This document shows positions 1 through 11,871 of a stretch of DNA of 64,000 bases, in pieces; position 1 is the first letter of the stretch, and each line of letters begins with the position of its first letter. A program made the translations under genes and the position numbers. The notes under the pieces were generated by a model. The model was not told where the DNA came from. It ran no database searches and worked only from the letters and a program-made list of their open reading frames with translations. The DNA is from Symbiodinium natans (Eukaryota > Sar > Dinophyceae > Suessiales > Symbiodiniaceae): assembly GCA_905221605.1 (NCBI GenBank), contig CAJNDS010002324.1, forward strand, positions 124,501 to 188,500, read 5' to 3'.

Positions 1-9
1 ACCGCCACG

Positions 10-2436
10 CTACAGTACATACAGCACGTTGTGTTTCTTGCGCATGTTTTTTCTCGAATAAAGTGTACTGTCCTGAACACATTGTACGATATACTTGCAT
101 GAGACATCGGCCATGTCTTTGATTGCCGTAGGCTCACCTGAAAAGTTGGTTAACAAAGATTTCGCCTCATGCGGCTCAAAGAGTTCGCCCGGCGCATGTT
201 CTGCACCAGGAAACAACGTGACATTGTCACGCATGCCCCTTGCCGGAGCTTGTGTGCATGGGGGGCTGCGAGGGCTCAGTATGGAGCCATGGGGTCTTAC
301 CAAGTGAGATGCTTAAGGCGTGGAGGCTCTGAGGCTGTTGGGGTGTTTGGGCTAAGCCCTTGCAGGTGCTCAAGCAGCACCGGTGGAGACCCTGGAGGGC
401 TTGGCCCTGGATTTCCAGGTGCTCCGCCCCCCATTCTTCTTCAAACCCTGAGCTTTGCCCTTCTTGGCTGGAGGCAACTTCGACTCAAGGTCGACAGGAT
501 TCGAGCTCTCCTCGCTGCTCCATGCAGGAGCAGGACGGTCCTCCGCGATGGTCAATGGCAACTTCAGAGACGCAGACCTCAGGAGGACTTTCTTTCTCAC
601 TGCCGCACCACACCATCAACCATCACAGCAGCCTCCATCACAGCAGTCGAACGGGATAAGAAACCTCGCCTCTCCCAACATCCCCAGCCTGCGAGATCAC
701 ACAGCATCACAGCACCCCGGCCTCATTTGAAGGTCCTGGCGAACCAGGCGCACTTTGCCATGCTTCCTCCTCCAAGAAGGGACAATGAGGACACAACATC
801 AAGAAGTGCCAGCTGTCTGCAACGGCATGTACACGTCTACACAGATGTATTTCTCAGGTTGCGAAGGGAGGTGCCACGCGACAGCAAGACAAAACAATTC
901 TGGGAGGTCGGGGGATGCTCTTCGGGCCCACGCACGCGCCTTTGTGTCGACAGCTTCGGCGCTGTCAATCACCAAAATCCCAACGTCCAACATGTCCGTG
1001 GAGATGGCCGGAGGCTCCTCTGCCTTAAGTGCACGTTGTGGTTGGACCACTCTGAACATATGACTCATATGACGCCTTCCAACATTCACTTTGTTGTTCT
1101 GGTTGGCCCAGGCACGGATTCTGAGCCCATGAGGTTCGGCTCCGGGGCTCCGGGAAGCTCCTCTCATGGACCCGGCTGCCGTCTTATAAGACTCGAAGGT
1201 GTATGACTCAGGGGCCGTTCCAAGGTGCGAAGCTTTGGGCGCTTCTTGAGACGGGAACGTCTATCCCCAACATGGAATGAGCATCCTGGTCCGGATTTTA
1301 CTATACTACACTTCAATTACTCTTCGGAGATACTTGCACTTTTGTGCACGGCCTTTCTCGCTTGCCGTCGCTCGCCTTGTCAGTGAACATCGGGGGGCGT
1401 GAAAGAAACTCATGCGGCCATGTCGTGTCGCACGCTTTCGGGCGCGTGCGCTGGCACTCTGGGCGTCTGAGGGCTTTGATCATGATCAGGAACTGGTAGA
1501 CGCAATCAGCTTTTCTAATGTCTGCCCCTACTACACTAGAAATAGGTTGCCCTTCCTCCTTCGGCACTCTGCAGGAGCATCTAGGGTTGGGCACTACAGG
1601 GAAACGCGACTGCTGTTCGAGTCGGTTTCTCACTCCGGACGTAGCCGAAGGAAACAATCGCATAAATCGATCTCATGAGCTGCACCGCTGGCATCTCTGT
1701 ACTTCTGTGCTCGGGACGCTGCTCAGCTGGCAAGCCTATGCAACACTGCTTCTGCTAGCTCATGGTGCGGGCATGGATGCTGTGGTCAGCGCATGCTGGT
1801 CACTGGACACGGAAATCGCAGGGGGACTGCGAGTCCTCGTACTTAGACCGTCAGTCATTGCCGGGAATTTCGGTGGGATCTCTGCGTGTCCACGCATGAG
1901 GGCGCGACAACCTTTGGCGATGTTCTCTACACTCAAACTCAACTTTACCATGTGTATAGATAAAAAGATAGATAGATTAATGGATTATAGATAGATGGAT
2001 AGGTAGATGGATAATAGATATTCATATACATCTCACAATATCTCTGTCATCTCTATAAAGTCGTACCAGACCTTGGTGAGTACAACGCATCGGTTTGAAC
2101 AAACGTGGTTTGACACTGGTGGGAAGACTCCGTCGGGTCCCACGGTCTGTCTGCCTCCGCTGCTAGCATCTTCAATAAAGCCCTAAAAACTCCCCTGCTC
2201 CGAGCGCTCTCCTCATGCAAATTCTCGGAAGGGGCGTCTTTGCCCCGAGCGTGCTGCGGTGCCGCGGAGTCCTTGCGTAGAAAGCGACTCCGACGTCCGA
2301 ACATGCCCATGTGCAAGGTCGTACATACATTGCAATATGAACCACAAGCCTTGTGACAAGACAACCGTTTGTTTTTGCACGCCCTGGCTCTGCTCCTGCT
2401 GGAAACATGGTTTGAAAACCTAGTGTAGGAAGCCAT
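10..2436 (-). CDS. Putative coding stretches of unknown function below the membrane gene, A1
   Basis: Several minus-strand open stretches look protein-like: 10-303 (contains FEPHEAKSLLTNFSGEP and ends in a basic tail), 370-600 (contains EESSNPVDLESKLPPAKKGK), 799-1167 (contains DMLDVGILVIDSAEAVDTK), 1313-1663 and 1760-1951 (starts MVKLSLSVENIAKG). They may be exons of one further gene or of the 3' end of the membrane gene. I could not find a consistent chain of splice sites, and no family is recognised. A 345-codon open frame on the plus strand overlaps them. Confidence 0.25.
1955..2025. repeat. GATA/TAGA-type microsatellite in A1
   Basis: Degenerate GATA and GATG units. The same site in A2 (21808-21862) and A3 (57268-57335, with five clean GATA units) differs in length, so it is a hypervariable position within the A block. 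Confidence 0.85.
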
Positions 2437-2462
2437 TCTCCACCAACATGGAGAACCCTAAG

Positions 2463-2911
2463 CTAACCAAGGAAAGTAACGCAGTGGAGAACTCTAAGGT
2501 CCTCTTCGATTGCATCGATGCGGACGCCCACGGTGTCGGCTCTGGGTGCTTCTTCACTGGCCGGGATGTCATCGGGCGCAAGCTTGAACTCCAGGTCACA
2601 AACTCGCACAGCATAGCCTGCAAACTTGTCAAAACTCCACAGGCCACGAAAAAAAGTGCGCCTCAAGCTGACGCACCGGTATATATGTGCATCCCGCCTG
2701 CAAAAAGCCACGTGCTCAGGAGGAGGCTCAAGAACTGCACAAGCAGTTGATCAGCCGTCTGGGCTGAGTAGAGAAGCGAGTAGGCGGTGATGCACCCGGA
2801 GAAAAATGTCTCCGAGCGTTGCTCCTCCTCAACAGCGGCTGCGGCACTTGCCAGAAGCTTCGCTTGCCATGGTTCCAAGCCACAACACGAAGACTCAAGT
2901 CGAAAAAATCC
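2463..2911 (-). CDS. Exons 5 and 6 of A1
   Basis: Exon 5 is 2677-2911 and exon 6 is 2463-2617, with a 59-base intron (2618-2676) between GTGCGTCAG and TTTGCAG. A1 has KLLAS where A2 and A3 have KLLLAS, a clean one-codon difference as expected in coding sequence. Exon 6 ends with a short tail (EEDLRVLHCVTFLG). Confidence 0.55.
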
Positions 2912-3053
2912 CTGTCAAACGCCGAAGCAGGCCCTTTACTTTGAACATCCACGTCCTATGAGGGCGCTGTAAGGATCATCTAGGATATGGGCACTGTAGA
3001 GATGCTCTGTAGGATGTGGTTTTGGGATACGACCCGAGCTGAGTCCAAGCCAC

Positions 3054-3926
3054 CTCGATGAAGTCCAAGAGGTCCTTCCGCATGAGGCCTGTGCGCAAGG
3101 AGTCCTTGATCGCCTGTGCATCATGTGCGTGTGACGCAGGGAGACTCAGGGATGGAGAGCTTGGCTCGACACGTCTTGAAAGTGTTGTATACCTGACTAC
3201 GACCTCCAGATCTGTGTCTCTGACTCGGTGCTTTCTCAAGATTGTGGAAGACAACTCAACGGTTCTCCTGCAGGCCTCGCGGAGACGCCAAGGAGGGAGG
3301 GCAGACAGCTGCTTCAGCACACTGCGAGCCACCAGGAAGCTGATCACCGCAGCGAAGAGGTGGTGCTTCGTGACCAGCAAGGTGTAGATGGTGTTGATGT
3401 CAAGCCCAACATCCAGCACCAGCAAGGCCAAGCCCTGCCACAGCCCGGCCCGCCAAGGCCACGAGAAACCGACCACCGGCCTGAGACTCTTGTGCACCGT
3501 GCAGAAATCTTGGGGGCGAGTGCTCTGAAGCAACTCTTTTACGGCCCAGCGCTTCACATCCTCAGAAACTCTGCGCTTTCGAATCCGCGCTCGCAAGCTG
3601 GGCACGCAGGAGCTCAGGACTGCGCTGAGCAGACAGAGCAAGTAGAAGCCCAGAAGGCCCAAATACGAGTGCCGAGCCAGATCAAAAAGACCAATTGCTG
3701 AAACACCTTCAGGGGCCCACTGGAACAGCCAGTGCTGACGCAGCCATCTGCCATCCCACGCATTGAACTTTTGCTGCGACCATTCCACAAGGGCAGGATT
3801 CAGCAGCATGGAATCGGAGGCGCCCACCGTGGAATGTATGGAAAACAAGTACGCGTCGCCAAATGCCGAGAAGTATACTCCGCCACAAAGACACGTCAAG
3901 ATCAGAGTGCGCAGGAAGCCGGCCAC
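3054..3926 (-). CDS. Exon 4 of A1: central membrane segments
   Basis: 291 open codons, nearly identical to A3, with VLDVGLDINTIYTLL in place of VLDVGLDVNTIFTLL and a few other conservative replacements. Preceded by TGTCCAG and followed by the possible donor GAG|GTGGCT at 3053. Retained open frame in a gene that is broken upstream suggests recent decay. Confidence 0.65.
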
Positions 3927-4834
3927 CTGGACAGTGGCTTCGGGAAACCGTAATTTCTAGTCGCTCACTGGTCACCGAAATGTGGGTGCGACTGTGGTCT
4001 CAAACCGTGCTAAGCCGACAAAGCCTTAGAGGCTTCATGCTTCAGGTTTAGGGCTTATGTAAGCTTAACGACAAGGGATAGGGCTTAAGGGTTCAAGTGC
4101 TTGCAGGACTGAGGGGTTTAGGGTTTGAAGTTGGGGGTTGGCTTCATCGCGACGTGGTGGCTGTTGATGCCCTGGCGGTGATTACTTACACCCTCAAATC
4201 TAAACCCAAAGCCTACATTCGAAACCATAAAACCTGAAATCTACACCACAACAAACCCAAACCCAAAACACCAAAACACGAATCCTAACCCCAAACATCC
4301 CCAAACCACGAGCCCTAAGCCCCAAACCCCGTTTGAAAAAAACGAACTTGCTGCGCGTGGCGTCTGCCTCATTGACCCTCACTTGCTGTTGATCCTGATA
4401 AGCAACTCGGCCAGTTGCCCCCCGGAAATCCCAGAAATTCCTCCCAGAAAAAAGTTTCGCCTGGCCTTGTCTTTCAGGGCCCGGCCCAGCCCTCCAAAGT
4501 GGCGCTTTCACTGACCTGCCTACAAGGAGGAGGAAACGAAGCCTCCATAAAGGCCCATTTCCGCCATCAAAAACCCTGCTAGAATCGACATGAATGACGG
4601 TACCGGAAGGCCTTACGCGAGCCTCTTCAGTGATCCACTATGAACGGCCTACATGGGCGTTTCGAAGGGGAACCGGATTGCCCGAAACCTTTGAAGAGCA
4701 TGTCGCCGAGGTGGCTATAAACTGAATCTTCGGAAGTGAAGTCGTGTGTCTCTTCTTCGTAACACGTTCCCCTTGTTCAGAAGTTCTCATACGTGCCGTA
4801 CAAAACCACAGGAGCTGAGCGAGCAAAGTTGGGC

Positions 4835-5416
4835 CTGTGAGGCTGTGTCGTTGGTCATGATGGCCTTCGCGGGGGCTTGGAACAGACTCCCGACTCCGTA
4901 GTGCCTGGCTGCCGGGCCGACGTAGCAGAGGAGGACCACCGGCAGCCACCAGATCCAGCGAACCAGCAAGTTCGCGAACCCCAGCCACAAAATGGCAACT
5001 AAGACTTCGAGCCACCTCCACAGCCTGAGGAGCCACGTGTTCTTCGCAAAGGCTAGGCTCACCAGCTGCTTGGCACCCTGCTCGAAGGGGTCCTGCGCAG
5101 CCTCCTCCGCTGGCGCACCCAGCCGTGCGCTTTGTCGCTTCTGCATCCACTTGGCTGCCAGAATCTCCAGACGAATGGCTACAACTGCCGCACTGACAGC
5201 GGAGACCAATGCAACCCATGTGAGCCAGTCGGACAGGGTGTTGGCAATCACATCCTCGAACGTGATGCGGGATTGCAAGAACTCCTTCATGCCAAGATGA
5301 ATGGCTCTCCCTTTTTCACAGGCAGTTCTCACGCCGGACAGACCAAACCCCACGATGAAAGGCGCGACCCCCAAAACCCACGGCCAGACCGGCGCCTGCG
5401 AGAGCGAAATGTCCAC
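4835..5416 (-). CDS. Exon 3 of A1: first membrane segments (one base longer than A3)
   Basis: Encodes the same hydrophobic segments as in A3 from FIVGFGLSGV onward. The run of five C at about 5370 puts the first 15 or so codons in a different frame (APVWPWVLGVA instead of LAVGFGVAL). Under the splice model used for A3 this is a frameshift. An alternative donor at the end of the ankyrin exon could make this version the correct one and A3 the broken one. Confidence 0.55.
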
Positions 5417-5933
5417 CTACAACGAGTGAGTGCAATTTCGAGCACGGAATGCGCACGGGACGCCGGAGAAAGTACCGTCGCGAAGCCAAATGCCACGCTT
5501 CGAGACGTGCGGCGTGCTCACGGGACTTTCAGAAATGATGCCCGGCCAAGAATGTGCTAGTTATGCACTTCACGAGGAGCATGCAAGGAAAGAGCTCCGT
5601 GTCGAGCACGCAGATCCCCTTGTAAGGACACACGAAGCGAACCCATCCAACACCCCCAACAAGCAGGAGCGTACGTCCCATGTTTTCGCAACACGGAGCC
5701 ACCCAAGCCTCAAAAGGGTGCAATCTTGGGCGTTTATACGTAACCAGCCACCCTGGAATCCTGTAGTCAAAGCCCACCTGTAGGTGAAAGCTGCGCGCCC
5801 GGGCGTTGAGCAACTACTAGTATCGCAACCTAGCCCTCTTTACTCTTCACGTTAGAACCCCTTAGCAACCTTAGCGTCGCCAGGTTACTTGGGGAAGAAA
5901 AGATCGAAAGAACGATCCATGATGTCATGAAGC

Positions 5934-7268
5934 CTGTCTCTTGTTGCCCGTCCTTGGCTTCGGGATCCTTCAGCCGGTCCACGAGTGCGCCAAAGATGTC
6001 AGCCCAACTGGGGCGCCCGCCACAGCCGTCAAGCCAGAGTTGCAGATCCGTCTTCGACAAATCCTCCGGCTTTGAGCACTGCAAGTCCACCGCAGCCTCC
6101 TTCCAGGCTTGGACTTCGGCCAGGTTGAGATTGCAAACTGTGTCGACCAGGAAGCGGCATTCCAATTCAACTTTCAAGCCGTCTGTGTCAGCAGCACTTG
6201 CTTCATCGGGCCATTGCGTCAGGAGGAGTTGGATGACCTGAACGAGGCGACCTGTGGCTGCTATGTGCAAAGGAGTCCAGCCGAGGCCATCATTGCTGGG
6301 CAAGCAAACGAACTATCTCGATGTTGCCAAGCTTGAGGCCGTCGGGCCATTGCTGGGCAAGGAAACGAACTATCTCGATGTTGTCATGACTGGCTGCTAT
6401 GTGCACAGGAGTCCCGCCCCAGTCGTTAGTAACCTTGAGGCAATCAGGCCATTGCTGGGCAAGGAAACGAACTATCTCGATGTTGTCATGACTGGCTGCT
6501 ATGTGCACAGGAGTCCCGCCCCTGACGTCAGCAAGCTTGAGGCCATCAGGCCATTGCTGGGCAAGGAAAAGAACAATCTCGGTGTAGTCACGCCTGGCTG
6601 CTATGTGCAAAGGAGTCTCGCCGTCATCGTCCGCAAGCTTGAGGCCGTCGGGCCATTGCTGGGCAAGGAAACGAACGATCTCGATGTTGCCATGACTGGC
6701 TGCTATGTGCAAAGGAGTCTGGCCCCAGACGTTAGCAACCTTGAGGCCATTAGGCCATTGCTGGGCAAGGAAAAGAGAGATCTCGGTGTTGTTACTTTCG
6801 GCTGCAGCAAGCTTGAGGCCATCAGGCCATTGCTGGGCAACGAAAAGAACGATCTCGGTGTTGCCATGTCTGGCTGCAGCGTGCAGAAGTGTACCGCCCC
6901 AACGGTCCGCAACCGTGAGGCCCTCGGGCCACTGCAGCAGGAGGAACCGAACAAGCTCCATGCTACCATTCCAGGCTGCGTTGTGCAAAGGAGTCACGTG
7001 GTTCAAATCCGCAAGCTTGAGTCCGTCGGGCCACTGGTCTAACAGAAGCTTCACGAGCTCGATGCTGCCGCTGCTGCAAGCGAGGTGCAACGGCACCTGG
7101 TCCCAACCGTCCGTGGCTTGCACACCCTCTGGCCAGGCAGTGAGTAGTAACCGCACGACAGCGACATCTCCCTGCAAGCTGGCTTCATGCAGCAGAGTGG
7201 ACTTCTCCCCATACTCATCGAAGAACACCATGTCGTTGGCGCCAGTGAAGCTGCCACTGGCCAGAAGC
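5934..7268 (-). CDS. Ankyrin exon of copy A1, with frame change near 6290
   Basis: Open from about 7268 down to 6290 with about eight ankyrin repeats, one of them shortened by ten residues where DDWGETPLHN of the A3 copy is missing. The frame then changes; the C-terminal linker (CRFLVDTVCNLNL and the following acidic part) resumes in another frame from about 6300 to 5934. The repeats are otherwise almost identical to A3. Confidence 0.75.
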
Positions 7269-7408
7269 CTGCCCGGGCGAATTTAAAGAGTTTCGGGCTT
7301 TTGGGGCCTGGGCTGATCAACAACAAGCCATAAGCCAGAACGTCTATTCGGTCTATCGCAAGTCGAAAACCCACCGCCACCACTATGCCAAGACCAAAAG
7401 CCCGTAGC

Positions 7409-7515
7409 CTCTGAACTGCTTGTGCATCGCCGGCGCTCACGGCTGCAAAGAGCTCGTCCTTGGGCCCGGCTGACGCGGCCAAGCTGCAGAGCCATAGCAC
7501 AGGCCAGCGATACAT
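7409..7515 (-). CDS. Exon 1 of A1: leader peptide
   Basis: Identical in protein sequence to the A3 leader exon (MYRWPVLWLCSLAASA then GPKDELF). The donor AG|GCTACG and the acceptor GGGCAG at 7269 enclose a 140-base intron. Upstream of the ATG the sequence to about 7560 has no clear coding signal. Confidence 0.65.
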
Positions 7516-8204
7516 CTTTCCGGTACACTCTACTACCCTACGGACTCTAGACAATTTACATAATGATTATAACGTCTGAATGTGGTGCTGCTGCGCAGTT
7601 CGCAGCAAAAGGCCGGCGTGCCTCGAGAGTGCCTCGAGCAGAAGGGCTTTGACACGAGGCGGGTGCCATTCCGAAGGTCTTACAGGTCCCATGGGGCCTG
7701 GGACTTGGGGGGCCTTGCGGCGGCAAGGTGCTCCCGTACAATACCCCGAAGACGAGGTCGGAGCCGAACATTTCGTGCTGCGAGCGCTCCGCGTCTCGGC
7801 CTCGCGCTGATCCAAGCGAAGCGTATTCAGCCCAGGGCCAGTCGAGGTTTTTCGGATTTTCAGGTGATGGCCGCAAGCTAAGTTCCTTCAGGTTGGCGGC
7901 CGGAGTTCATGCTCTGGTTTGTTTAGATATGGATGATTTGGAAGTCTTTGGGGCGTGGAAGCCTGCCCCAAAAGCCCGACGCCGCACTACGCCGCAATCA
8001 CGCACAGCCCCGATGCGACATTTTCGGGAAAGCTCGGGACTTCCGGGGCGCAGGGGGAGTCCCTTTCGAGCCTTGCGCCCTCATCAACGCCGGAAACCCC
8101 CCCAAACTCCGAAAGCCCCTGAAATTGAATGAACCCAAAATTGCCTCACCCCAGCCCAAAGACCTCCAAACCCGGAGCCCTGGACCCGCCGGGCTGAGCT
8201 TTCC
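7516..8204. other. Upstream flank of the A1 ankyrin gene, no gene recognised
   Basis: GC-rich sequence with overlapping open frames on both strands, none of which resembles a known protein. It is copied in A2 (27721-28391) and A3 (62921-63599) with indels that shift any frame, which argues against coding. It may include the promoter and 5' untranslated region; dinoflagellate promoters lack a clear TATA signature and I do not mark one. Confidence 0.5.
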
Positions 8205-8425
8205 GCCACGCCTGCTGGTCTGCTCGACTACCAGTTCCCCCCCCCCCCCCACCCCACCACAAGCTTACCTCAGTGGAAGATAGTGGTTTAAGATCAGCTT
8301 CATAGGGCTCACCGGCCATTGTCAGGGCATGAAACGGTAGGCATTGCACATTTTCGCAGTCGCAGGAAACATGCCTCGACAAGTGCTGAGTTCGAGCCCC
8401 CGACACTTTTTGTGGCAGCCCTATG
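8205..8425. repeat. Dispersed short repeat S (copy in A1)
   Basis: About 200 bases: TGCTGGTCTGCTCGACTACC, a poly-C stretch, CCTCAGTGGAAGAT, a middle part ending TTTTCGCAGTCGCAGGAAAC, then a box GTTCGAGCC (8390-8398) that fits the RNA polymerase III B-box consensus, a T-run and a CCCTAAA tail. Ten copies are visible in the window. Confidence 0.75.
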
Positions 8426-10962
8426 CCCTAAACCCCTAAGCCCCAAACCATGACCCCTAAACAACTAAACACCTGAACCCTAAACCCCTAAAGCCTGAAA
8501 CCTACTTAAAGCTCCTGAGGAGTCCGGAGGGAAACTGCCCGCATCTCGCCTTGAGCAGCAGGCGGACCACCTCCTGGTGGGCCTGGGTGGATGTGAGAGA
8601 TTCGGGGGAGGGCTCAGGCTTTAGGGAACGGGGTTGTGTCGTAAAAGAGCGCCAACCCTAAACCCAAAACGTTCCCCCCCCCCCACCCCCGCCCCAACCC
8701 GCCAAAGCCTAAAAGCACCAACATCCCCAAACCCTAAACCCTAAACCCTAAACCCTAAAGCTCTTAAGAGCCCCTTTGAGGACCTAAACCCCCCCCTGTT
8801 AAGGGCCCCAAAAGCCAAGGAAACCCGAGCTGCCAACGCCCAGGGCGTTCCATTCACGAGTTTCCTCGGAGCTGGAAGGGTTTGGGGTTTGGGGTTTGGG
8901 GCTTATAGGGTTTAGGGTTTAGGGTTGAGGGAGTAATTCGGGTTTAGGGTTTGGACATAAGGTGTAGGGTTGACATCGGTTGGCAAGCTGATGTGTGCAA
9001 CCTTGGCCACATGAAACCTCTAACCGGGCGCCCGGGTTCATGTAGCCCGAATTCGCTGCCCGATGCCCCCAAGCCCTGGGAGTGAAAACAAGATTGTCTT
9101 TCACCTTCTGACCCGTTAAAGGCCTCGCTGAAAAGCGTCAACCTGACCCGCCCTAGCACCGAACAACCCTGCAGACACCTAACATAACGTTCATCACGTC
9201 CGCCCCGAAACCCCAACAAAAAACTCGAAACCTGCCCCCCCCCCCCGAAGAGCGACAACACGGACAGCAAATGCAGCATCTTCGGGCACTTCGGTGTGGA
9301 GAGACGGCTACCCCTAAGCCCAGGAAACTCCAAAGCCTACAGCACGGAGGAAGTCCACCCCTACAAGAACCTTAGCCATGCTACTCTGCCCTGTTGAGCC
9401 CCTCAAAGTTCAAAAAGAGCTAAAACCCCCCAAGATCGGAGCCCGAAGGCCTAGCACTCTGAACTTTAGCTTAAGCACCCTGGAGTCAGAAGGCTGGAGA
9501 CCCTGTAGGCCCTCCCCCAAATCCCGATTTAAGGGTCCAGCGGGAAAGACGTTCAAGAGGCCCCGCCTCGGCTTCGGGGACTAGGGCTCTATTTCTTATG
9601 ACCCGACTTATGGCCCTACTCCCGAAGTACCCGAAGCCTCTACTGTAAGGATCCTAAACCCTTGAACCCTCCCTAAACCCTCTACCCTCAACCCTAAACC
9701 CTGAAACCCTACTTGAATATGGCCAATGAAGCCCCAAGCAAGGCGCCTTCGGGCTCGCCCCCTCCCAGGAGGAGTTCGGGAAAACCCTACGTAAACCCAA
9801 AACGCCCCCTTCCTGGCGGAGATGGGAGTCCGGCATTGAGCAAGCGGATTCCGCCCCCTCTCCGCCCCACTCCACCCCCCGCACCTCCCCCCCCACACCC
9901 CCCCACCCCCCCCCCCCCCCCCAAACCCTGCCAAATCCTAAAAAGCCGGAAGCCCCCCCAAAACCAGCCCTTAAAGCCCTCAACATTCAAGCCCTGAAGG
10001 CCTTCAAGCTCATAAAGCCCCTTTCAGACCCGGCAGGGCCCCCCCAAAGCCCCACAAGAACTACGGGTCAAGCCCAGGGCCTTGTCGAGCTGCCAAGGCC
10101 AAGGGCCTTCCATTCACCGCGGTTCCTCGTTAGGGTTTAAGGTTTAGGGTTTAGGGTTTAGGGTTTAGGGTTTGGGGTTTGGGGTTTAGGGTTTGGGGTT
10201 CAGGCTCTAGGGAACGGGGCTGGAGGGGTTCCAGTGTTCCAGCGCTGAGCGTTTTCAGGGTGACTTTATAGGGCTTGGGGTCTGAAGCGTCGTGCATCAT
10301 TTCGCTGGAAAAACAATCACTACACCATGAACCCCAAACCCTAAACCCAAAACGTGGCCCCTGTGAAATGGGAGTCCGGTACTTACCAGTTGCCCCCGCC
10401 ACACTCCACTCCACTCTCCCAAACCCTCAAAGCCCCTCGAAAGCCCCTGAAAGCCCTTAACAGCCCCTTTCGGCCCTAAAAGCCCCCAAAGCCCCAAAAG
10501 CCAAGGAAGCCGGGGCTTTGTCGAGCAGCCAAGGCCAAGGGCGTTCCATTCCACGAGGTTCCTCGGAGGTGGAAGTGAAGGGTTTGGGGCTTAGGGTTAG
10601 GGGTTTAGGGTTTAGTGTTTCGGGTTTGGGGTTTAGGGAGTAACTAGGGTTAGGAAATAAGGTGTAGGGTTGACATCGTTGGGCAAGCTGATGTGTGCTA
10701 TCCCTTTCACAACCTTGGCCAATGAATCCTCGAACCGGGAGCCCTAAACCAACTATCGTTCGGGTTCATGTAGTCCTAAGTTCGCTGCCCGATGCCCCCA
10801 AGCGCTGGGAGTGAAAACAAGATTGTAACCCACCTTCTGACCCGACACAAGCCTCGCTGAAAGGCGTCCACCTGACCCGCCCTTACACCGAACAACCCTG
10901 CAGACACCTAGCAAAAACGTTCATCGCGTCCGCCCCGAAACCCCAACAAGAAAACTCGAAAC

Positions 10963-10989
10963 CTGCCCCCCCCCCCCCCCCCCCCCCCC
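10963..10989. repeat. Poly-C tract in the GTTGACATCGG module (B1)
   Basis: 27 consecutive C. The same site has 17 C or interrupted C at 17676 and 40436, and 33 C at 47407-47439. Slippage-prone; lengths may be unreliable. Confidence 0.85.
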
Positions 10990-11859
10990 GAAAACCGACA
11001 ACACGTGCAGATGGACCCAAACAGACATAGCACGCTTACAGAAGCCTGAGCCCAGGAAACTCTAAAGCCTTCAGCACGGAGGAAATCCACCCCTACAAGA
11101 TCCTTAGCCATGCCACCCTCTGCCTTGTCCACCCCCTCAAAAACAGTGACACCCTCAAAAACGATGACACCCGAAGAAAAGAGCTAAAACCCCCACCCAA
11201 GATCCCAGCCCGAAGGCCTCATTCCCACTGAGCCCTTCAAGCTTAGAAACACCTGGGAGTCAGAAGGATGGAGGCCCTATAGGGCCTCCCCCAAACCCCG
11301 ATAAGGTTACAGCAGGAAAGACGTTCAGAGGCCCCGACTCGACTTCGGGGCGGGCGTTTGCAGATCACCAGAGCGGCAGCCCTGTCGTCTTCCGTTGGGG
11401 ATGGCGGTCTTCGTGGTTGTAGGGCGGTTTCCTAGGTCCACGGTGCAGGAGTTTGGGAGCTTAGGGTTCTGGGTCGTGGGACCTCATGCAATGTTCAGCA
11501 GATGCCGGCACAAATAAACCCGACAATCAACACTAGATGCAACACGTACAAGAAAGTTCGCGACTTCGGTGACGCGGGCTCCTGATACTTGGAGAATCAT
11601 GGGCAAGTCTAAGACTCAGTAGGGCTCAACGCAGGCTAACTGTAGTCGCCCTGCTTGTAAGAACTCCGCGTACCCCAAACCCGTACACCCTTGAATGTAA
11701 CCCCTCCCTCTAAATCCTGAACCCTTGCACACTTCTCTCGAAAGGACCCGTGGGCCTCCGAGCAAGGCGGAGTCGCACACAAGCGGCGGACCTGGAGTTG
11801 CACGCGTTTCTGCTTCCGAAAGGAGGGCTGATGAAGGGTTTATTTGGGGTTTATAGGGT

Positions 11860-11871
11860 GTGTGTGTGTGT
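11860..11871. repeat. Short TG run in B1
   Basis: Six TG units followed by TTCGTTCAAAGCAAC. The same site has about 12 units at 18533, 7 at 41250 and 10 at 48314, and about 390 bases at 33188. Confidence 0.8.

Larger units (their letters stand above)
2463..7515 (-). pseudogene. Ankyrin-repeat multi-pass membrane gene, copy A1 (frame broken in the ankyrin exon)
   Basis: Same six-exon layout as A3: 7409-7515, 5934-7268, 4835-5416, 3054-3926, 2677-2911 and 2463-2617. Relative to A3 the ankyrin exon has lost 98 bases in three pieces: 30 near 6805, 23 near 6283 and 45 near 6330. The 23-base loss breaks the frame and a stop follows. Exon 3 has one extra C near 5370, shared with A2. Exons 4, 5 and 6 are open. 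If the deletions are real this copy cannot make the full protein, although a shorter ankyrin product would still be possible. Collapse of near-identical repeats in the assembly could also produce such losses. Confidence 0.65.
1..9350. repeat. Segmental duplication block A, copy A1 (truncated by the window edge)
   Basis: Base 2 onward matches 19865 onward and 55315 onward almost base for base, through the ankyrin-membrane gene, its upstream flank and a short dispersed repeat. Homology to A2 fades at about 9350, after the poly-C tract near 9236. In the ankyrin exon A1 is closer to A3 than to A2. The block probably starts about 280 bases left of the window, judging from A2 and A3. Confidence 0.9.

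Noticed and set aside
169-1206. 345-codon plus-strand open frame in A1
   Set aside because: Broken in A2, opposite to all recognised genes, and of arginine/serine-rich composition typical of antisense frames in GC-rich sequence. Kept only as an observation.
9608-9997. Gly-rich and Pro-rich open frames around poly-C tracts
   Set aside because: Low-complexity translation of C-runs and CCCTAAA-like sequence; no continuation in the sister blocks.
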